NCBI RefSeq assembly: GCF_003269065.1
Contig: NZ_QLTA01000004.1
Coordinates: 1-64,000, forward strand
Direction of reading: 5' to 3'
Length of the DNA: 64,000 bases
From: Paracidovorax anthurii
GTDB taxonomy: Bacteria > Pseudomonadota > Gammaproteobacteria > Burkholderiales > Burkholderiaceae_C
Shown piece after piece: positions 47,658-58,408 of the stretch. Under the pieces are notes generated by a model. That model did no database searches and had not been told where the DNA came from. It was given only the letters and a program-made list of their open reading frames with translations. A program made the position numbers and the translations under genes. Every line of letters starts with the position of its first letter. The stretch's first letter is position 1.

Positions 47658-49955
47658 ATGAAAAAACACATCAATCGCCTGGGCGTGCGCACGGCATGCG
47701 CCGTGGCCGCCATGGTTTTCGTCGCGCAGGCGGCCTGGGCCCTTGAACCTTTCAAGGTCCAGGACATCCGGGTGGAAGGTCTGCAACGCGTGGAGCCGGG
47801 CACCGTCTTCGCTTCCATGCCGCTGCGTGTGGGCGACGACTACAACGATGAAAAGGGCGCAGCCGCCATCCGCGCGCTTTTCGCGCTGGGGCTGTTCAAG
47901 GATATTCGGCTGGAGGCCAGCGGCAATGTGCTGGTCGTCGTGGTGGAAGAGCGTCCCACCATCGCCGATGTCGATTTCGCCGGCACGCGCGAGTTCGACA
48001 AGGACACGCTCAAGAAGGCCATGCGGGACGTGGGCCTGACCGAGGGCCGCCCCTATGACAAGGCGCTGACCGACCGGGCCGAGCAGGAACTCAAGCGCCA
48101 GTACATCAACAAGAGCCTCTACGGCGCCGAGGTGGTGACCACGGTCACGCCCATCGAGCGCAATCGCGTCAACCTCACTTTCACGGTGACCGAGGGCGAG
48201 CCCGCCAAGATCAAGGAAATCCACGTCGTCGGTGCCAAGGCCTTCAGCGAGTCCACGCTCAAGGGCCTGTTCGACCAGGACACCGGCGGCTGGCTGAGCT
48301 GGTACACCAAGTCCGACCGCTACTCCCGCACCAAGCTGAATGCCGACCTGGAGACGCTGCGTTCCTACTACCTCGCGCGCGGGTATCTGGAGTTCCGCAT
48401 CGACTCCACGCAGGTGGCCATCTCGCCGGACAAGCAGGACATCACGATCACCGTGAACGTCACCGAAGGCGAGCGCTACGTGGTGTCGGGCGTCAAGCTG
48501 GAAGGCAATTACCTGGAGCGCGATGACGAGTTCAAGTCGCTCATCACGATCCAGCCGGGCGAGCCCTACAACGCCGACCGGGTGACCGAGACCACCAAGG
48601 CTTTCACGGACCACTTCGGCAATTTCGGCTTCGCCTTCGCGCGCGTGGAGGCGGTGCCCGAAATCGACCGCGAGAACAACCGCGTGGCGCTGGTGCTGCG
48701 CGCGGAGCCCTCGCGCCGCGCCTACGTGCGCCGCATTGCGGTGAGCGGCAACAACCGCACGCGCGACGAAGTCGTCCGCCGCGAATTCCGCCAGTACGAG
48801 GCCTCCTGGTATGACGGCGACAAGATCCGCCTGTCCCGCGACCGCGTGGACCGCCTGGGCTTCTTCACCGAGGTGAACGTCGAGACGCAGGAAGTGCCGG
48901 GCTCGCCCGACCAGGTCGATCTGGTGGTGAACGTGGCCGAGAAGCCCACGGGTTCGCTGCAACTGGGGGCCGGCTTCTCCAGCGCCGAGAAGGTGTCGGT
49001 CTCCTTCAGCATCAAGCAGGAGAACGTGTTCGGTTCGGGCAACTACCTGGGTGTGGACGTGAACACGAGCAAGTACCGCCGCACGCTCGTGTTCAGCACG
49101 ACCAATCCCTACTTCACCCAGGACGGCATCTCCCGCACGCTGGACCTGTACTACCGCACCGACAAACCTTACGAGGACCAGGGCGGCAACTACGAGCTGA
49201 TCACCGCCGGCACGAGCGTGCGTTTCGGCATTCCCTTCAGCGAGACCGACACCGTGTTCTTCGGCGGTGGGCTGGAGCAGACCCGCATCAAGCTGGGCAC
49301 CAACATCCCCGCGGCGTACCTGTCCTATGCGACGACCTACGGCGCCAGCAGCACGGCCATTCCCCTGACCATCGGCTGGTCGCGGGATGACCGCGACAGC
49401 GCGCTGGCACCCAATTCGGGCCGCTACCAGCGCCTGAATTCGGACTGGTCGGTGGCGGGCGATGCGCGCTACGTGCGGGCCAACTACCAGTTCCAGCAGT
49501 ACGTGCCGCTGAACAAGAAGTTCACCGTGGCGTTCAATTCCGAGTTCGGCTGGGGCAAGGGCCTGAATGGCCGGCCTTTCCCGGTGTTCAAGAACTTCTA
49601 CTCCGGCGGCCTGGGCTCGGTGCGCGGTTTCGACCAGGGCACGCTGGGTCCGCGCGATGTCACGGGCGCGTCCCTGGGGGGACCGAAGAAGGTCACGCTC
49701 AATGCAGAGCTCATCGCGCCGTTCCCGGGCGCGGGCAACGACCGTACGCTGCGTGTGTTCACCTTCGTGGATGCGGGCAACGTCTACGGCGAAGACGAAA
49801 AGGTGACTTTCAGTGACATGCGTGTCTCTGCGGGTCTGGGCCTGAGCTGGATTTCCCCGCTCGGCCCGCTTCGCCTCGCTTTTGCGCAACCGGTGCGCAA
49901 GTTCGCCGGCGATAGAATCCAGAAACTGCAATTCCAGATCGGAACGTCTTTCTAA
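47658..49955 (+). CDS. bamA: Outer membrane assembly factor BamA
   Basis: 765 residues from ATG 47658, giving a proper signal peptide (ending AQAAWA before LEPF). Five POTRA domains (to about residue 420) are followed by a C-terminal beta-barrel with the conserved VRGF motif and the C-terminal Phe of GTSF. It inserts beta-barrel proteins in the outer membrane. An earlier in-frame start (47637) would lengthen the signal. Its stop shares a base with the next start (TAATG). Confidence 0.97.
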   Translation: MKKHINRLGVRTACAVAAMVFVAQAAWALEPFKVQDIRVEGLQRVEPGTVFASMPLRVGDDYNDEKGAAAIRALFALGLFKDIRLEASGNVLVVVVEERPTIADVDFAGTREFDKDTLKKAMRDVGLTEGRPYDKALTDRAEQELKRQYINKSLYGAEVVTTVTPIERNRVNLTFTVTEGEPAKIKEIHVVGAKAFSESTLKGLFDQDTGGWLSWYTKSDRYSRTKLNADLETLRSYYLARGYLEFRIDSTQVAISPDKQDITITVNVTEGERYVVSGVKLEGNYLERDDEFKSLITIQPGEPYNADRVTETTKAFTDHFGNFGFAFARVEAVPEIDRENNRVALVLRAEPSRRAYVRRIAVSGNNRTRDEVVRREFRQYEASWYDGDKIRLSRDRVDRLGFFTEVNVETQEVPGSPDQVDLVVNVAEKPTGSLQLGAGFSSAEKVSVSFSIKQENVFGSGNYLGVDVNTSKYRRTLVFSTTNPYFTQDGISRTLDLYYRTDKPYEDQGGNYELITAGTSVRFGIPFSETDTVFFGGGLEQTRIKLGTNIPAAYLSYATTYGASSTAIPLTIGWSRDDRDSALAPNSGRYQRLNSDWSVAGDARYVRANYQFQQYVPLNKKFTVAFNSEFGWGKGLNGRPFPVFKNFYSGGLGSVRGFDQGTLGPRDVTGASLGGPKKVTLNAELIAPFPGAGNDRTLRVFTFVDAGNVYGEDEKVTFSDMRVSAGLGLSWISPLGPLRLAFAQPVRKFAGDRIQKLQFQIGTSF

Positions 49956-50482
49956 TGAAATCCCTTTCCCGCCATATTCCCCTGGTCCTTCTGCTCGGCA
50001 CGCTCTGCGCCGCCGTGCCCGCTCAGGCACAGGAGTTCAAGGCCGGCTTCGTCAACACCGACCGCATCTTCCGCGAGGCCAGCACGGCCAAGGCTGCGCA
50101 GGCCAAGCTGGAGCAGGAGTTTTCCAAGCGCGAAAAAGACCTGATCGATCAGGGCAACGCGCTCAAGTCCGCGACCGAGAAGTTCGAGCGCGAGGCACCC
50201 ACGATGGCCGAGAGCCAGCGCACCGCACGCCAGCGCCAGTTGTCTGACCAGGACCGTGATTTCCAGCGCAAGCGCCGTGAGTTCCAGGACGATCTGGCCG
50301 CGCGCAAGAACGAGGAACTGGGCCAGGTGCTGGAGCGCGCCAACAAGGCCGTCAAGCAGGTGGCCGAGGCCGAGAAGTACGACGTGATCCTTCAGGAAGC
50401 CGTCTACATCAATCCCAAGCACGACATCACCGACAAGGTGATCAAGGCGCTCAATGCCACTGCGGGCGCTGGTGCCAAGTGA
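49955..50482 (+). CDS. ompH: Periplasmic chaperone Skp/OmpH
   Basis: 175 residues. The signal peptide ends in AVPAQA. The mature protein starts QEFKAGFVNTDRIFREA, and a long coiled-coil hairpin (KLEQEFSKREKDLIDQG and on) is typical of Skp, which holds unfolded outer-membrane proteins for BamA. It overlaps bamA by one base. Confidence 0.95.
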   Translation: MKSLSRHIPLVLLLGTLCAAVPAQAQEFKAGFVNTDRIFREASTAKAAQAKLEQEFSKREKDLIDQGNALKSATEKFEREAPTMAESQRTARQRQLSDQDRDFQRKRREFQDDLAARKNEELGQVLERANKAVKQVAEAEKYDVILQEAVYINPKHDITDKVIKALNATAGAGAK

Positions 50483-50524
50483 TCGCGGCTGCCGCAGCAC
50501 CATGGTTCGCGCGGGGCGCATCTC

Positions 50525-51526
50525 GTGAGTTTGCGTCTCCGGCAGATTGTTGAGGCGCTGGGCGGCACGATCGAAGGCGGTGACCAGGATGTGGAGATCC
50601 TTCGCATCGCGCCGCTGGAATCCGCGGGGCCGGGAGACCTCTCCTTCCTGAGCAACCCGCGCTACCAGCAGCAACTGGCCGCCTCCCGGGCGGCCTGTGT
50701 CATTGTGGCCCCCGCATTGCGCGAGGCCGCCGTGGCGCGGGGTGCGTGCATCGTGGCGGACGACCCCTATGCGTACTTCGCGCGCGTCACGCAGTTGTGG
50801 AAGCGGCAGCATCGCCGGGTCGCCGCGCCTGGGGTGCATCCGTCCGCCGTGGTGGACCCGGAGGCCTTTGTGCATCCTTCCGCCACGGTCGGTCCCTTGT
50901 GCGTGGTGGAGCGGGGCGCCCATGTCGGCGCGGGTTCCGTGCTCGCATCGCGCGTCACGATCGGGCAGGATTGCCGCATCGGCGACCGCTGCCTGCTGCA
51001 TCCCGGCGTGGTGATCGGCGCCGATGGCTTCGGGTTCGCCCCCGAGGCGGGTGCATGGGTCAAGATCGAGCAACTGGGGGCCGTGCGCATCGGCAACGAT
51101 GTCGAGATCGGGGCCAACACCTGCATCGACCGCGGGGCGCTGGACGACACGGTCATCGAGGACGGCGTGAAGCTCGACAACCTCATCCAGATCGGCCACA
51201 ACGTGCGCATCGGCAAGCACACGGCCATGGCGGGCTGCTCGGGCGTGGCCGGCAGCGCCCGGATCGGCGCGCATTGCACCGTGGGCGGTGGCGCCATCGT
51301 GCTGGGCCACCTGGAGCTGGCCGACCGGGTCCACGTGTCCGCTGCCACCGTCGTCACGCGGTCCATCACGCGGCCGGGCGTGTACACCGGCATGTTCCCC
51401 ATCGACGAGAATGCGAAGTGGGAAAAGAACGCGGCCACGCTCAAGCAGTTGCACTCGCTGCGCGAACGCATCAAAGCCCTCGAAGAACAGATACAGAAAA
51501 ACGGTCAGACCGCTCAATTCCAATGA
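50525..51526 (+). CDS. lpxD: UDP-3-O-acylglucosamine N-acyltransferase
   Basis: 333 residues from GTG 50525. An N-terminal uridine-binding domain is followed by left-handed beta-helix hexapeptide repeats ([20 protein letters not shown]) with catalytic His in [11 protein letters not shown], and a C-terminal helix. It adds the N-linked acyl chain in lipid A synthesis. It overlaps fabZ (ATGATG over its TGA). Confidence 0.97.
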   Translation: MSLRLRQIVEALGGTIEGGDQDVEILRIAPLESAGPGDLSFLSNPRYQQQLAASRAACVIVAPALREAAVARGACIVADDPYAYFARVTQLWKRQHRRVAAPGVHPSAVVDPEAFVHPSATVGPLCVVERGAHVGAGSVLASRVTIGQDCRIGDRCLLHPGVVIGADGFGFAPEAGAWVKIEQLGAVRIGNDVEIGANTCIDRGALDDTVIEDGVKLDNLIQIGHNVRIGKHTAMAGCSGVAGSARIGAHCTVGGGAIVLGHLELADRVHVSAATVVTRSITRPGVYTGMFPIDENAKWEKNAATLKQLHSLRERIKALEEQIQKNGQTAQFQ

Positions 51527-51963
51527 TGGACATCCACCAAATCCTCAAGCTTTTGCCGCACCGCTACCCCTTCCTGCTGGTGGACCGAGTGGTCGAGCTC
51601 GAGAGAGGCCAACGCATCCAGGCGATCAAGAACGTCACCATCAACGAGCCCTTCTTCACGGGGCATTTCCCGAACCGTCCGGTGATGCCGGGCGTGCTGA
51701 TGCTGGAAGCGCTCGCGCAGGCCGCCGGCCTGCTGTCCTTTGACATGATGGGCGAGGCGCCCGGCGACGACAAGGTCTTCTATTTCGTCGGCATCGACGG
51801 CGCGCGCTTCAAGCGCCCCGTGGAGCCGGGCGACCAGCTCATCCTCGATGTGCGCCTCGATCGCACCAAAGGCGGCATCTACAAGTTCACCGGAGTCGCG
51901 CGCGTGGGCGACAACGTGGCTTGCGAGGCCGAGATCATGTGCACCATGCGCACGGTGGGCTGA
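51523..51963 (+). CDS. fabZ: 3-hydroxyacyl-ACP dehydratase FabZ
   Basis: 146 residues. It has the hot-dog fold with [14 protein letters not shown] and the catalytic segment [20 protein letters not shown] (His and Glu). It dehydrates 3-hydroxyacyl-ACPs for fatty acids and competes with LpxA/LpxD for substrate. The start overlaps the lpxD stop. Confidence 0.97.
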   Translation: MMDIHQILKLLPHRYPFLLVDRVVELERGQRIQAIKNVTINEPFFTGHFPNRPVMPGVLMLEALAQAAGLLSFDMMGEAPGDDKVFYFVGIDGARFKRPVEPGDQLILDVRLDRTKGGIYKFTGVARVGDNVACEAEIMCTMRTVG

Positions 51964-52010
51964 GTGCCGGGGATTTCGCAGCGGAACCGGCCAGGGCAGG
52001 GCGGCAAGCG

Positions 52011-52832
52011 ATGACGGCGATCACCACCACGCCCGCGCAGGCGGGCAGCGGCATCCACCCCACGGCGGTCGTGCATCCGGAGGCGCGGATCGATGCGTCC
52101 GCAGGCATCGGCCCGTACGCGGTCATCGGGCCGCACGTCACGATCGGCCCCGGCACCAGCGTGGGCGCGCATTGCGTGATCGAGGGCCGGACCACGATCG
52201 GCCGCGACAACCGGATCTTCCAGTTCGCGTCGCTCGGCGCGGCGCCGCAGGACAAGAAGCACGCGGGCGAGCCCACGCGGCTGGAGATCGGCGACCGCAA
52301 CACGATCCGCGAGTTCTGCACCTTCAACACCGGCACGGTACAGGACCGGGGCGTGACCACCATCGGTGACGACAACTGGATCATGGCCTATGTGCACATC
52401 GCGCACGACTGCGTGGTGGGCAACCAGACCATCCTGGCCAACAACGCCACGCTCGCGGGCCATGTGCACCTGGGCGATCTGGCCATCATCGGCGGCCTGA
52501 CCGGCATCCACCAGTTCACGAAGGTGGGCGCGCATGCGATGGCCGGTTTCGCCAGCCACATCTCGCAGGACGTGCCGCCCTTCATGATGGTGGACGGCAA
52601 TCCGCTGGCCGTGCGCGGGCTCAACCTGGAGGGGCTGCGGCGCCGCGGGTTCTCCCAGGAGCGGATGGCCGCGCTCAAGCAGGCCCACCGGCTGCTGTAC
52701 CGCCAGGGGCTGACGCTGGAGGCCGCGCGCGCCGAGATCGCGGCCTTGCCAGAGGCCTATCCCGAAGGGGCCGGCGACATCGCGCTGCTGCTCGACTTCA
52801 TCGCTTCCTCCACGCGCGGGCTCGCGCGCTGA
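52011..52832 (+). CDS. lpxA: UDP-N-acetylglucosamine O-acyltransferase
   Basis: 273 residues from ATG 52011. It has hexapeptide repeats ([20 protein letters not shown]), the catalytic His in [10 protein letters not shown], and [12 protein letters not shown]. It performs the first acylation of lipid A synthesis. It overlaps lpxB by one base (TGATG). Confidence 0.97.
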   Translation: MTAITTTPAQAGSGIHPTAVVHPEARIDASAGIGPYAVIGPHVTIGPGTSVGAHCVIEGRTTIGRDNRIFQFASLGAAPQDKKHAGEPTRLEIGDRNTIREFCTFNTGTVQDRGVTTIGDDNWIMAYVHIAHDCVVGNQTILANNATLAGHVHLGDLAIIGGLTGIHQFTKVGAHAMAGFASHISQDVPPFMMVDGNPLAVRGLNLEGLRRRGFSQERMAALKQAHRLLYRQGLTLEAARAEIAALPEAYPEGAGDIALLLDFIASSTRGLAR

Positions 52833-54022
52833 TGCCCGTGCCTGGAGAGCCGATCGGATCGGGTGCGCAGCGGGACGGGCGTGCCCTGCGGGTGGCCATG
52901 GTGGCGGGCGAAACCTCCGGCGACCTGCTGGCCGGCCTGCTGCTCGATGGACTGCAGGCGCGCTGGCCGCAAGTGGACGGCACCGGCATCGGCGGGCCGC
53001 AGATGCAGCGGCGCGGCTTCGATGCCTGGTGGCCGAGCGAGCGGCTCGCGGTCCATGGCTACAGCCTGGAGCTGGTCCGCAAGCTCTGGGGCATCGTGCG
53101 CATCCGCCAGCAGTTGCGCGAGCGGTTGCTGGCCGCGCGCCCCGACGTGTTCATCGGCGTGGATGCGCCGGATTTCAACCTGGGGCTGGAAGCGGACCTG
53201 CGCGCCGCGGGCATCCCGACGGTGCACTTCGTCTGTCCCTCCATCTGGGCATGGCGCGCGGAGCGCGTGGAGAAGATCCGCCGCAGCGCCGGGCACGTGC
53301 TGTGCATTTTTCCGTTCGAGCCGGCGCTGCTCGCCAGCCATGGCATCGATGCGACCTATGTGGGCCATCCGCTCGCCAACGTGATCCCGCTCGTTCCCGA
53401 CCGCGAGGCCGCGCGGGCACGGCTGGGCCTGGAGCCGGGCGACGAGGTGCTCGCGATCCTGCCGGGGAGCCGCTCGGCGGAGATTTCGTACATCGCCCGT
53501 CCGTTCTTCGAGGCGGCGGCCCTGCTGAAGAAGGCCCGGCCGGCCCTCAGGATGGTGGTGCCGGCCGTTCCGGCCCTGCGCTCCCGCATCGAGGCGGCGG
53601 TGCGGGATGCCGGCCTGCAGGGCGCGGTGACGGTGGTGGACGGGCAGTCGCACGCGGTGCTCGCGGCTTGCGATTGCACGCTGATCGCCAGCGGCACGGC
53701 CACGCTGGAGGCCGCGCTTTTCAAGCGGCCCATGGTGATCGCCTACCACATGCACCCGATCAGCTGGCGGCTCATGCGGCGCAAGCAGTTGCAGCCCTGG
53801 GTGGGCCTGCCCAATATCCTGAGCGGCGAATTCGTGGTGCCCGAATTGATCCAGGATGCCGCCACGCCGTCCGCCCTGGCCGCCGCCGTGCTGCAGTGGC
53901 TGGACGCACCGGCCGCCACGCGCGAGGCGCTGTCGCAGCGCTTCACCGCGCTGCATGAAGAGTTGCGCCGCGACACCCCCCGATTGGCCGCCGATGCGAT
54001 CCAGAAAATCCTTGCCCGCTGA
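52832..54022 (+). CDS. lpxB: Lipid-A-disaccharide synthase
   Basis: 396 residues. It has the GT-B start [15 protein letters not shown], then [12 protein letters not shown], and [18 protein letters not shown] and LPGSRSAEI. It joins two lipid A sugars at the inner membrane. Its end overlaps rnhB by 29 bases in another frame. Confidence 0.97.
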   Translation: MPVPGEPIGSGAQRDGRALRVAMVAGETSGDLLAGLLLDGLQARWPQVDGTGIGGPQMQRRGFDAWWPSERLAVHGYSLELVRKLWGIVRIRQQLRERLLAARPDVFIGVDAPDFNLGLEADLRAAGIPTVHFVCPSIWAWRAERVEKIRRSAGHVLCIFPFEPALLASHGIDATYVGHPLANVIPLVPDREAARARLGLEPGDEVLAILPGSRSAEISYIARPFFEAAALLKKARPALRMVVPAVPALRSRIEAAVRDAGLQGAVTVVDGQSHAVLAACDCTLIASGTATLEAALFKRPMVIAYHMHPISWRLMRRKQLQPWVGLPNILSGEFVVPELIQDAATPSALAAAVLQWLDAPAATREALSQRFTALHEELRRDTPRLAADAIQKILAR

Positions 54023-54650
54023 GCAGGCCCAGACCCCGTTGCCCTGGCATCCACCGGGCCTCGTCGCCGGCGTGGACGAGGCGGGCCGCGGCCCGCTGGC
54101 CGGGCCGGTCGTGGCCGCCGCGGTGATCCTGGACGATCTCCAGCCCATCGCGGGGCTGGCGGATTCCAAGACCCTCACGGCCGCGCGCCGCGAGGCGCTC
54201 TACGACGAGATCCGCGCCAAGGCCCTGTGCTGCAGCATCGCCGAGGCCAGCGTCGAGGAGATCGACCAGCTGAACATCCTGCAGGCCACGATGCTCGCCA
54301 TGCGCCGCGCCGTGCTGGGGCTGCGCCTCAAGCCCGTGCGGGTGCTCGTCGATGGCAACCGGCTGCCCGCGCTGGACGTGCCGGCCGAGGCCATCGTGAA
54401 GGGCGATGCCCTGGTGCAGGCGATCTCGGCGGCATCGATCCTTGCGAAGGTGACCCGCGACCGCTGGTGCGCGCAGCTGCACGAGCAGTACCCGCTCTAC
54501 GGCTTTGCCGCGCACAAGGGCTACGGCACGGCCGAGCACATGGCGGCGCTGCGCGCGCATGGCGTCTGCCCGCAGCATCGCCGCTCGTTCGCGCCCGTGG
54601 CGGCCGCCGCCCGTTCCCATGCGCCGCAGGCCCAGGGGGTGCCGGCATGA
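53994..54650 (+). CDS. rnhB: Ribonuclease HII
   Basis: 218 residues from ATG 53994. The active-site motif is [41 protein letters not shown] and [11 protein letters not shown] follow. It removes ribonucleotides from DNA:RNA hybrids. ATGA overlap with the next gene. Confidence 0.95.
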   Translation: MRSRKSLPAEQAQTPLPWHPPGLVAGVDEAGRGPLAGPVVAAAVILDDLQPIAGLADSKTLTAARREALYDEIRAKALCCSIAEASVEEIDQLNILQATMLAMRRAVLGLRLKPVRVLVDGNRLPALDVPAEAIVKGDALVQAISAASILAKVTRDRWCAQLHEQYPLYGFAAHKGYGTAEHMAALRAHGVCPQHRRSFAPVAAAARSHAPQAQGVPA

Positions 54651-55465
54651 CGGAGCCGCGCCATCCCGCGCCGGCCGCCCCACCGCCGCCCACCTTCATC
54701 CAGTCGCGCGACAACGCCTTCGTCAAGGACCTGCGCCGCCTCGCGCAGGACAGCGCCGCCTACCGCCGGCAGGGCCGCATCTGGCTCGAAGGCGATCACC
54801 TCTGCCGTGCGGCGCTCGACCGGGGCATCCGGCCGGCCATCGGGGTGTATTCCGAGTCTTTCTGGCCGCATGTCGCTGAAGAATGGACATCTTCTGCTAT
54901 CAAAAACATAGTGATCGCGGATGCCCTCTGGGTGGATCTGAGCGGCCTGGAGTCGCCCGCGCGCATGGGCTTCGTGGTGCCGGCCCCGGAGGCCGGCGCG
55001 CTGCGGCCGGATGCGCCCACGGTGGTCCTGGACCGCCTGCAGGATGCCGGCAATGTCGGCTCCATCCTGCGCAGCGCCTCGGCCTTCGGCTTCCGGCAGG
55101 TGGCGGCGCTCAAGGGCACGGCGGCCCTGTGGAGCCCGAAGGTGCTGCGCGCCGGCATGGGCGCGCATTTCGCGCTGCACCTCGTGGAGGGGCTGGCCGT
55201 GGAGGACATCGACACGCTGTCGGTGCCGCTGCTGGCCACCAGCTCGCACGAGGGCGATTTCCTGCACCGGGCGGCTCTGCCCTGGCCGTGCGGCTGGATC
55301 ATGGGCCACGAGGGGCAGGGCGTGTCGGCGGAGTTGCAGCGGCGTGCCCGGCGCCACATCCGTATCGCCCAGCCCGGGGGCGAGGAGTCGCTCAACGTGG
55401 GCGCCGCCGCGGCGATCTGCCTGCATGCCAGCGCGGCAGCAGCGGGCGCAGGCCCGGCCGCTTGA
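54647..55465 (+). CDS. TrmH/SpoU-family RNA methyltransferase
   Basis: 272 residues. An N-terminal RNA-binding domain ([20 protein letters not shown]) precedes the SPOUT knot domain with [30 protein letters not shown] and [12 protein letters not shown]. It methylates a ribose 2'-OH in rRNA or tRNA. A segment [12 protein letters not shown] maps to a short repeat (54893-54912), apparently an insertion in the coding sequence. It is last in the rpsB block. Confidence 0.9.
   Translation: MTEPRHPAPAAPPPPTFIQSRDNAFVKDLRRLAQDSAAYRRQGRIWLEGDHLCRAALDRGIRPAIGVYSESFWPHVAEEWTSSAIKNIVIADALWVDLSGLESPARMGFVVPAPEAGALRPDAPTVVLDRLQDAGNVGSILRSASAFGFRQVAALKGTAALWSPKVLRAGMGAHFALHLVEGLAVEDIDTLSVPLLATSSHEGDFLHRAALPWPCGWIMGHEGQGVSAELQRRARRHIRIAQPGGEESLNVGAAAAICLHASAAAAGAGPAA
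54893..54912 (+). repeat. Short AT-rich repeat inside a coding sequence (copy E)
   Basis: TCTGCTATCAAAAACATAGT, an AT-rich palindromic motif in a high-GC gene, similar to copies at 33977-34004 and 60373-60399 (core GCTATNAA..ACATAG). Confidence 0.5.
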
Positions 55466-55551
55466 CGTAGACAACGGCCCGTAGCGCTCCGGGCCCGGTG
55501 GGGCTTCTGCTGCACGGGCCTGCCAGTCCCCGCGCGCCTCTGCGCAAGCCA

Positions 55552-55577
55552 AGAAAAAGGCCCCGCCGTGCGGGGCC
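55552..55577 (-). terminator. Intrinsic terminator of the glucose-type dehydrogenase gene
   Basis: Stem GGCCCCGC / GCGGGGCC with a 3-base loop, followed on the minus strand by TTTTT. It lies about 55 bases after the dehydrogenase stop codon. Confidence 0.8.
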
Positions 55578-55630
55578 TCGTGCCGTGGGCCGAGCGTTCT
55601 CCAGAGGCGCCCGGCGTGGCGCGCCGCCGG

Positions 55631-58096
55631 TCAGGGCTGCGCGGGCAGGCTGTAGGCGATCACGTAGTCGCCACGGTCGGGCGAGTTGCGCGCGCCGCCC
55701 GCGGACACCACGACGTACTGCTTGCCCGTGCCGGGTGCCTTGTAGCTGATCGGGGTGCCCTGGCTGCCGACGGGCAGGCGGGCTTTCCAGGCCTCCTCGC
55801 CGGTGCGGCTGTCGTAGGCGCGCAGGTAATAGTCCTGGGTGGCGGCGATGAACACCAGCCCGCCCTGGGTGGCGAGCGTGCCGCCGATCGTGGGCATGCC
55901 CACGGGAATGGGCAGGCGCATCTTGATGCCCATGGGGCCGGTGTCCTGCACGGTGCCCACGGGCACCTGCCAGGCGATCTGGCGCGTGCGCAGGTCCACG
56001 GCCGTGAGCGTGCCGAAGGGGGGCTTCTGGCAGGGGATGTCCAGCGCCGACATGAAGCGCAGCTTGGCATTGATGGCGTAGGGCGTGCCTTCCAGCGGCA
56101 CGGCGCTGGCGATGTTGGCGGCCTCGCCGCCGTCGTTTTTCGCGCCGCCGGCCTTGGGGGCCTGCGGCATGAGCTGCACCTCCAGGCCCACGCGCATGTC
56201 GTTCACGAAGAGGGTCTGCGTGGCGGGGTCCACCGACAGGCCGCCCCAGTTCATGCCGCCCAGGGAGCCCGGCAGGTTGAGCGACGGGTCGGTGCCGGGC
56301 GGCGTGAAGAGGCCGGTGTAGCGCATCGACTTGAACTTGATGCGGCACAGCAGCTGGTCGAACGGCGTCGCGCCCCACATGTCGGATTCGACCAGGTCGC
56401 TGGCGCCGATCTGCGGCATGCCGACCGAGAAGGGCTGCGTGGGCGCATAGGTCTCGCCCGGGATGTTGCCGGCGGGAACGGGGCGCTCCTCCACCTGCGT
56501 GAGCGGCTGGCCGGTCTGCCGGTCGAGCACGAAGAGCTGGCCGGCCTTGGTGCCGAAGACCAGGGCGGGCGTGGTGCCGCCGCCTTCGCGGGGGAAGTCC
56601 ACGAAGGTGGGCTGCATGGGCACGTCGTAGTCCCACAGGTCGTTGTGCACCGTCTGGTAGACCCATTTCTCGCGCCCGGTCGTGGCGTCCAGCGCCAGCA
56701 GGGAGGCGCCGTACTTGCGGTCCAGGGCCGTGTGCTTCACGCCCCAGAGATCGATCGCGGCGCTGCCCACGGGCAGGAAGACGGTGTTCGATGCGGGGTC
56801 GTAGGACATCGGGGCCCAGACGTTGGGCGTGGAGCGCGTGTAGGTGCGGCCCGCCAGGGGCAGCAGCGTGGTCTCCGGCGCGCCGGGATCGAAGGCCCAG
56901 CGCAGCTCGCCGGTGACCACGTCGAAGCCGCGCAGCACGCCGCCGGGCATGTCGGTGCTCACGTTGTCGGCCACGCGGCCGCCCACGACGATGGTCGTGC
57001 CCGCGAGCGTCGGCGCCGAGGTCAGCGAATACTGGCCCTTGTCCACGCCCTTGCCGATGTCCTTCTTCAGGTCCACGCGGCCGTGGCTGCCGAAATCGGG
57101 GCAGAAGGCGCCGGTGCCGGCATCGAGGGCGATGAGCTCGGCCTCGATGGTGTTCATGAGGATGCGCTGCTGGCACGGCGCGCCGGGCGGCACCGCGGGG
57201 GCCTTCACGGGCGTCGCGCCCGCCACCGTGGGCTGGGCGATGGGCCGCGTGGCATCGAAATAGGCGAGCCCGCGGCAGCGCATCCACTTCTTCTGCTTGG
57301 CGTTGATCTCGGTTTTCCAGACTTCCCGGCCCGTGGCTGCGTCCAGCGCGATCACGTTGTTGTGCGGCGTGCAGAGGAACACGCGGTCACCCACCTGCAG
57401 CGGCGTGAGCTGGTCCTCGGCGCCGTTGCCGCCGGGGCTCTCGGGTACGTCGCCCGTACGGTAGGTCCAGGCGACCTGCAGGGTGTCCACGTTGGCGCGG
57501 TTGATCTGGTCCAGGGCCACGAAGCGGGAGCCGCCGGGCGTGTTGCCGTAGTGCTCCCAGTTGGCGGCCTCCGGCGTGGCAGCGGCCGCCGGTGCGGCTG
57601 GCGCGGCCGGTGCGCCGCTGGCGGCCCGCGCCGCGACGGTGGGGTGGGGCACGAACATGCCCAGCACGATGCCGGCCGTGGCGACGGCCAGCAGGCCGGC
57701 CAGCGCGAACGGCGGGCCGCGCCGTGGCGCCTGGCCGCCCGCGCGCCGCATCAGCGGATAGGAGAGCGCCACCAGCATCGCCACGCCCGTGGGCAGCAGC
57801 AGGCGCGAGACCTGGGGCCAGAATTCGAGGCCGGCATCCCAGAGCGCCCAGGCCACGGTGGCGGCGAAGGCCACGGCGAAGATCAGCCCGCCCGAGGCGC
57901 GGGCGCGCAGGATCTGGATGCCCGAGAGTGCGAGCGGCACGCCGGCCGCCACGAAGTAGAGGCTGCCGCCGAGCCGTGCGAGCTGCACGCCGTAATAGAG
58001 GAAGAAGGCGCCGGCGGCCAGGAGGGCCAGCCCCAGGAGGGTGAGCCACAGCCGGGCGGGCAGCGAGAGCGATGGAGGAGGGTTACGCGGTTCCAT
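55631..58096 (-). CDS. Membrane-bound PQQ-dependent glucose/quinate/shikimate-type dehydrogenase
   Basis: 821 residues from ATG 58096. The N-terminus has about five membrane helices, then an Ala-rich linker, and an eight-bladed PQQ propeller in the periplasm (NWEHYGNTPGGSRFVALDQI, DAATGREVWKTE, VNDMRVG, DYYLRAYDSRTGEEAWKARL). Such enzymes oxidise glucose, quinate or shikimate with PQQ and pass electrons to ubiquinone. No PQQ synthesis genes are nearby. Substrate not readable. Confidence 0.9.
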   Translation of the reverse strand: MEPRNPPPSLSLPARLWLTLLGLALLAAGAFFLYYGVQLARLGGSLYFVAAGVPLALSGIQILRARASGGLIFAVAFAATVAWALWDAGLEFWPQVSRLLLPTGVAMLVALSYPLMRRAGGQAPRRGPPFALAGLLAVATAGIVLGMFVPHPTVAARAASGAPAAPAAPAAAATPEAANWEHYGNTPGGSRFVALDQINRANVDTLQVAWTYRTGDVPESPGGNGAEDQLTPLQVGDRVFLCTPHNNVIALDAATGREVWKTEINAKQKKWMRCRGLAYFDATRPIAQPTVAGATPVKAPAVPPGAPCQQRILMNTIEAELIALDAGTGAFCPDFGSHGRVDLKKDIGKGVDKGQYSLTSAPTLAGTTIVVGGRVADNVSTDMPGGVLRGFDVVTGELRWAFDPGAPETTLLPLAGRTYTRSTPNVWAPMSYDPASNTVFLPVGSAAIDLWGVKHTALDRKYGASLLALDATTGREKWVYQTVHNDLWDYDVPMQPTFVDFPREGGGTTPALVFGTKAGQLFVLDRQTGQPLTQVEERPVPAGNIPGETYAPTQPFSVGMPQIGASDLVESDMWGATPFDQLLCRIKFKSMRYTGLFTPPGTDPSLNLPGSLGGMNWGGLSVDPATQTLFVNDMRVGLEVQLMPQAPKAGGAKNDGGEAANIASAVPLEGTPYAINAKLRFMSALDIPCQKPPFGTLTAVDLRTRQIAWQVPVGTVQDTGPMGIKMRLPIPVGMPTIGGTLATQGGLVFIAATQDYYLRAYDSRTGEEAWKARLPVGSQGTPISYKAPGTGKQYVVVSAGGARNSPDRGDYVIAYSLPAQP

Positions 58097-58280
58097 AGAC
58101 GGTCGGAAATGAGCAGTGCGCGCGATGCGAACGCATTGGCATGGCCCCGGCGAAGCGTTGCCCGCGCACGCTGTGGCCAGGGCGCACGGTGCAGGCTTTT
58201 TCGGGGGAGGGCATCGTAGGAGATGGAATGCGGGCCCCGGCACAGCGGTGGTGCGGGGTCCAGGGAACGGAGACTGTAAT

Positions 58281-58317
58281 GAAAAAACCCCTGACTCTTT
58301 CGAATCAGGGGTTTTTC
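58281..58317. terminator. Intrinsic terminator near tRNA-Thr, bidirectional
   Basis: Stem AAAAACCCCTGA / TCAGGGGTTTTT with a short loop, with A and T runs on both sides. It stops the minus-strand tRNA transcript and may act both ways. Confidence 0.85.
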
Positions 58318-58321
58318 ATTT

Positions 58322-58397
58322 TGGTGCCGGAGAGATGAATCGAACACCCGACCTTCTCATTACGAATGAGCTGCTCTACCGACTGAGCTACACCGGC
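58322..58397 (-). tRNA. tRNA-Thr (anticodon CGT)
   Basis: A 76-base minus-strand cloverleaf. Acceptor GCCGGTG pairs with CTCCGGC except for one U-U mismatch. D-arm GCTC/GAGC, anticodon loop TTCGTAA (anticodon CGT), T-arm GGGTG TTCGATT CATCT, discriminator A and encoded CCA. Confidence 0.93.
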
Positions 58398-58408
58398 GAA
58401 GAATTGAA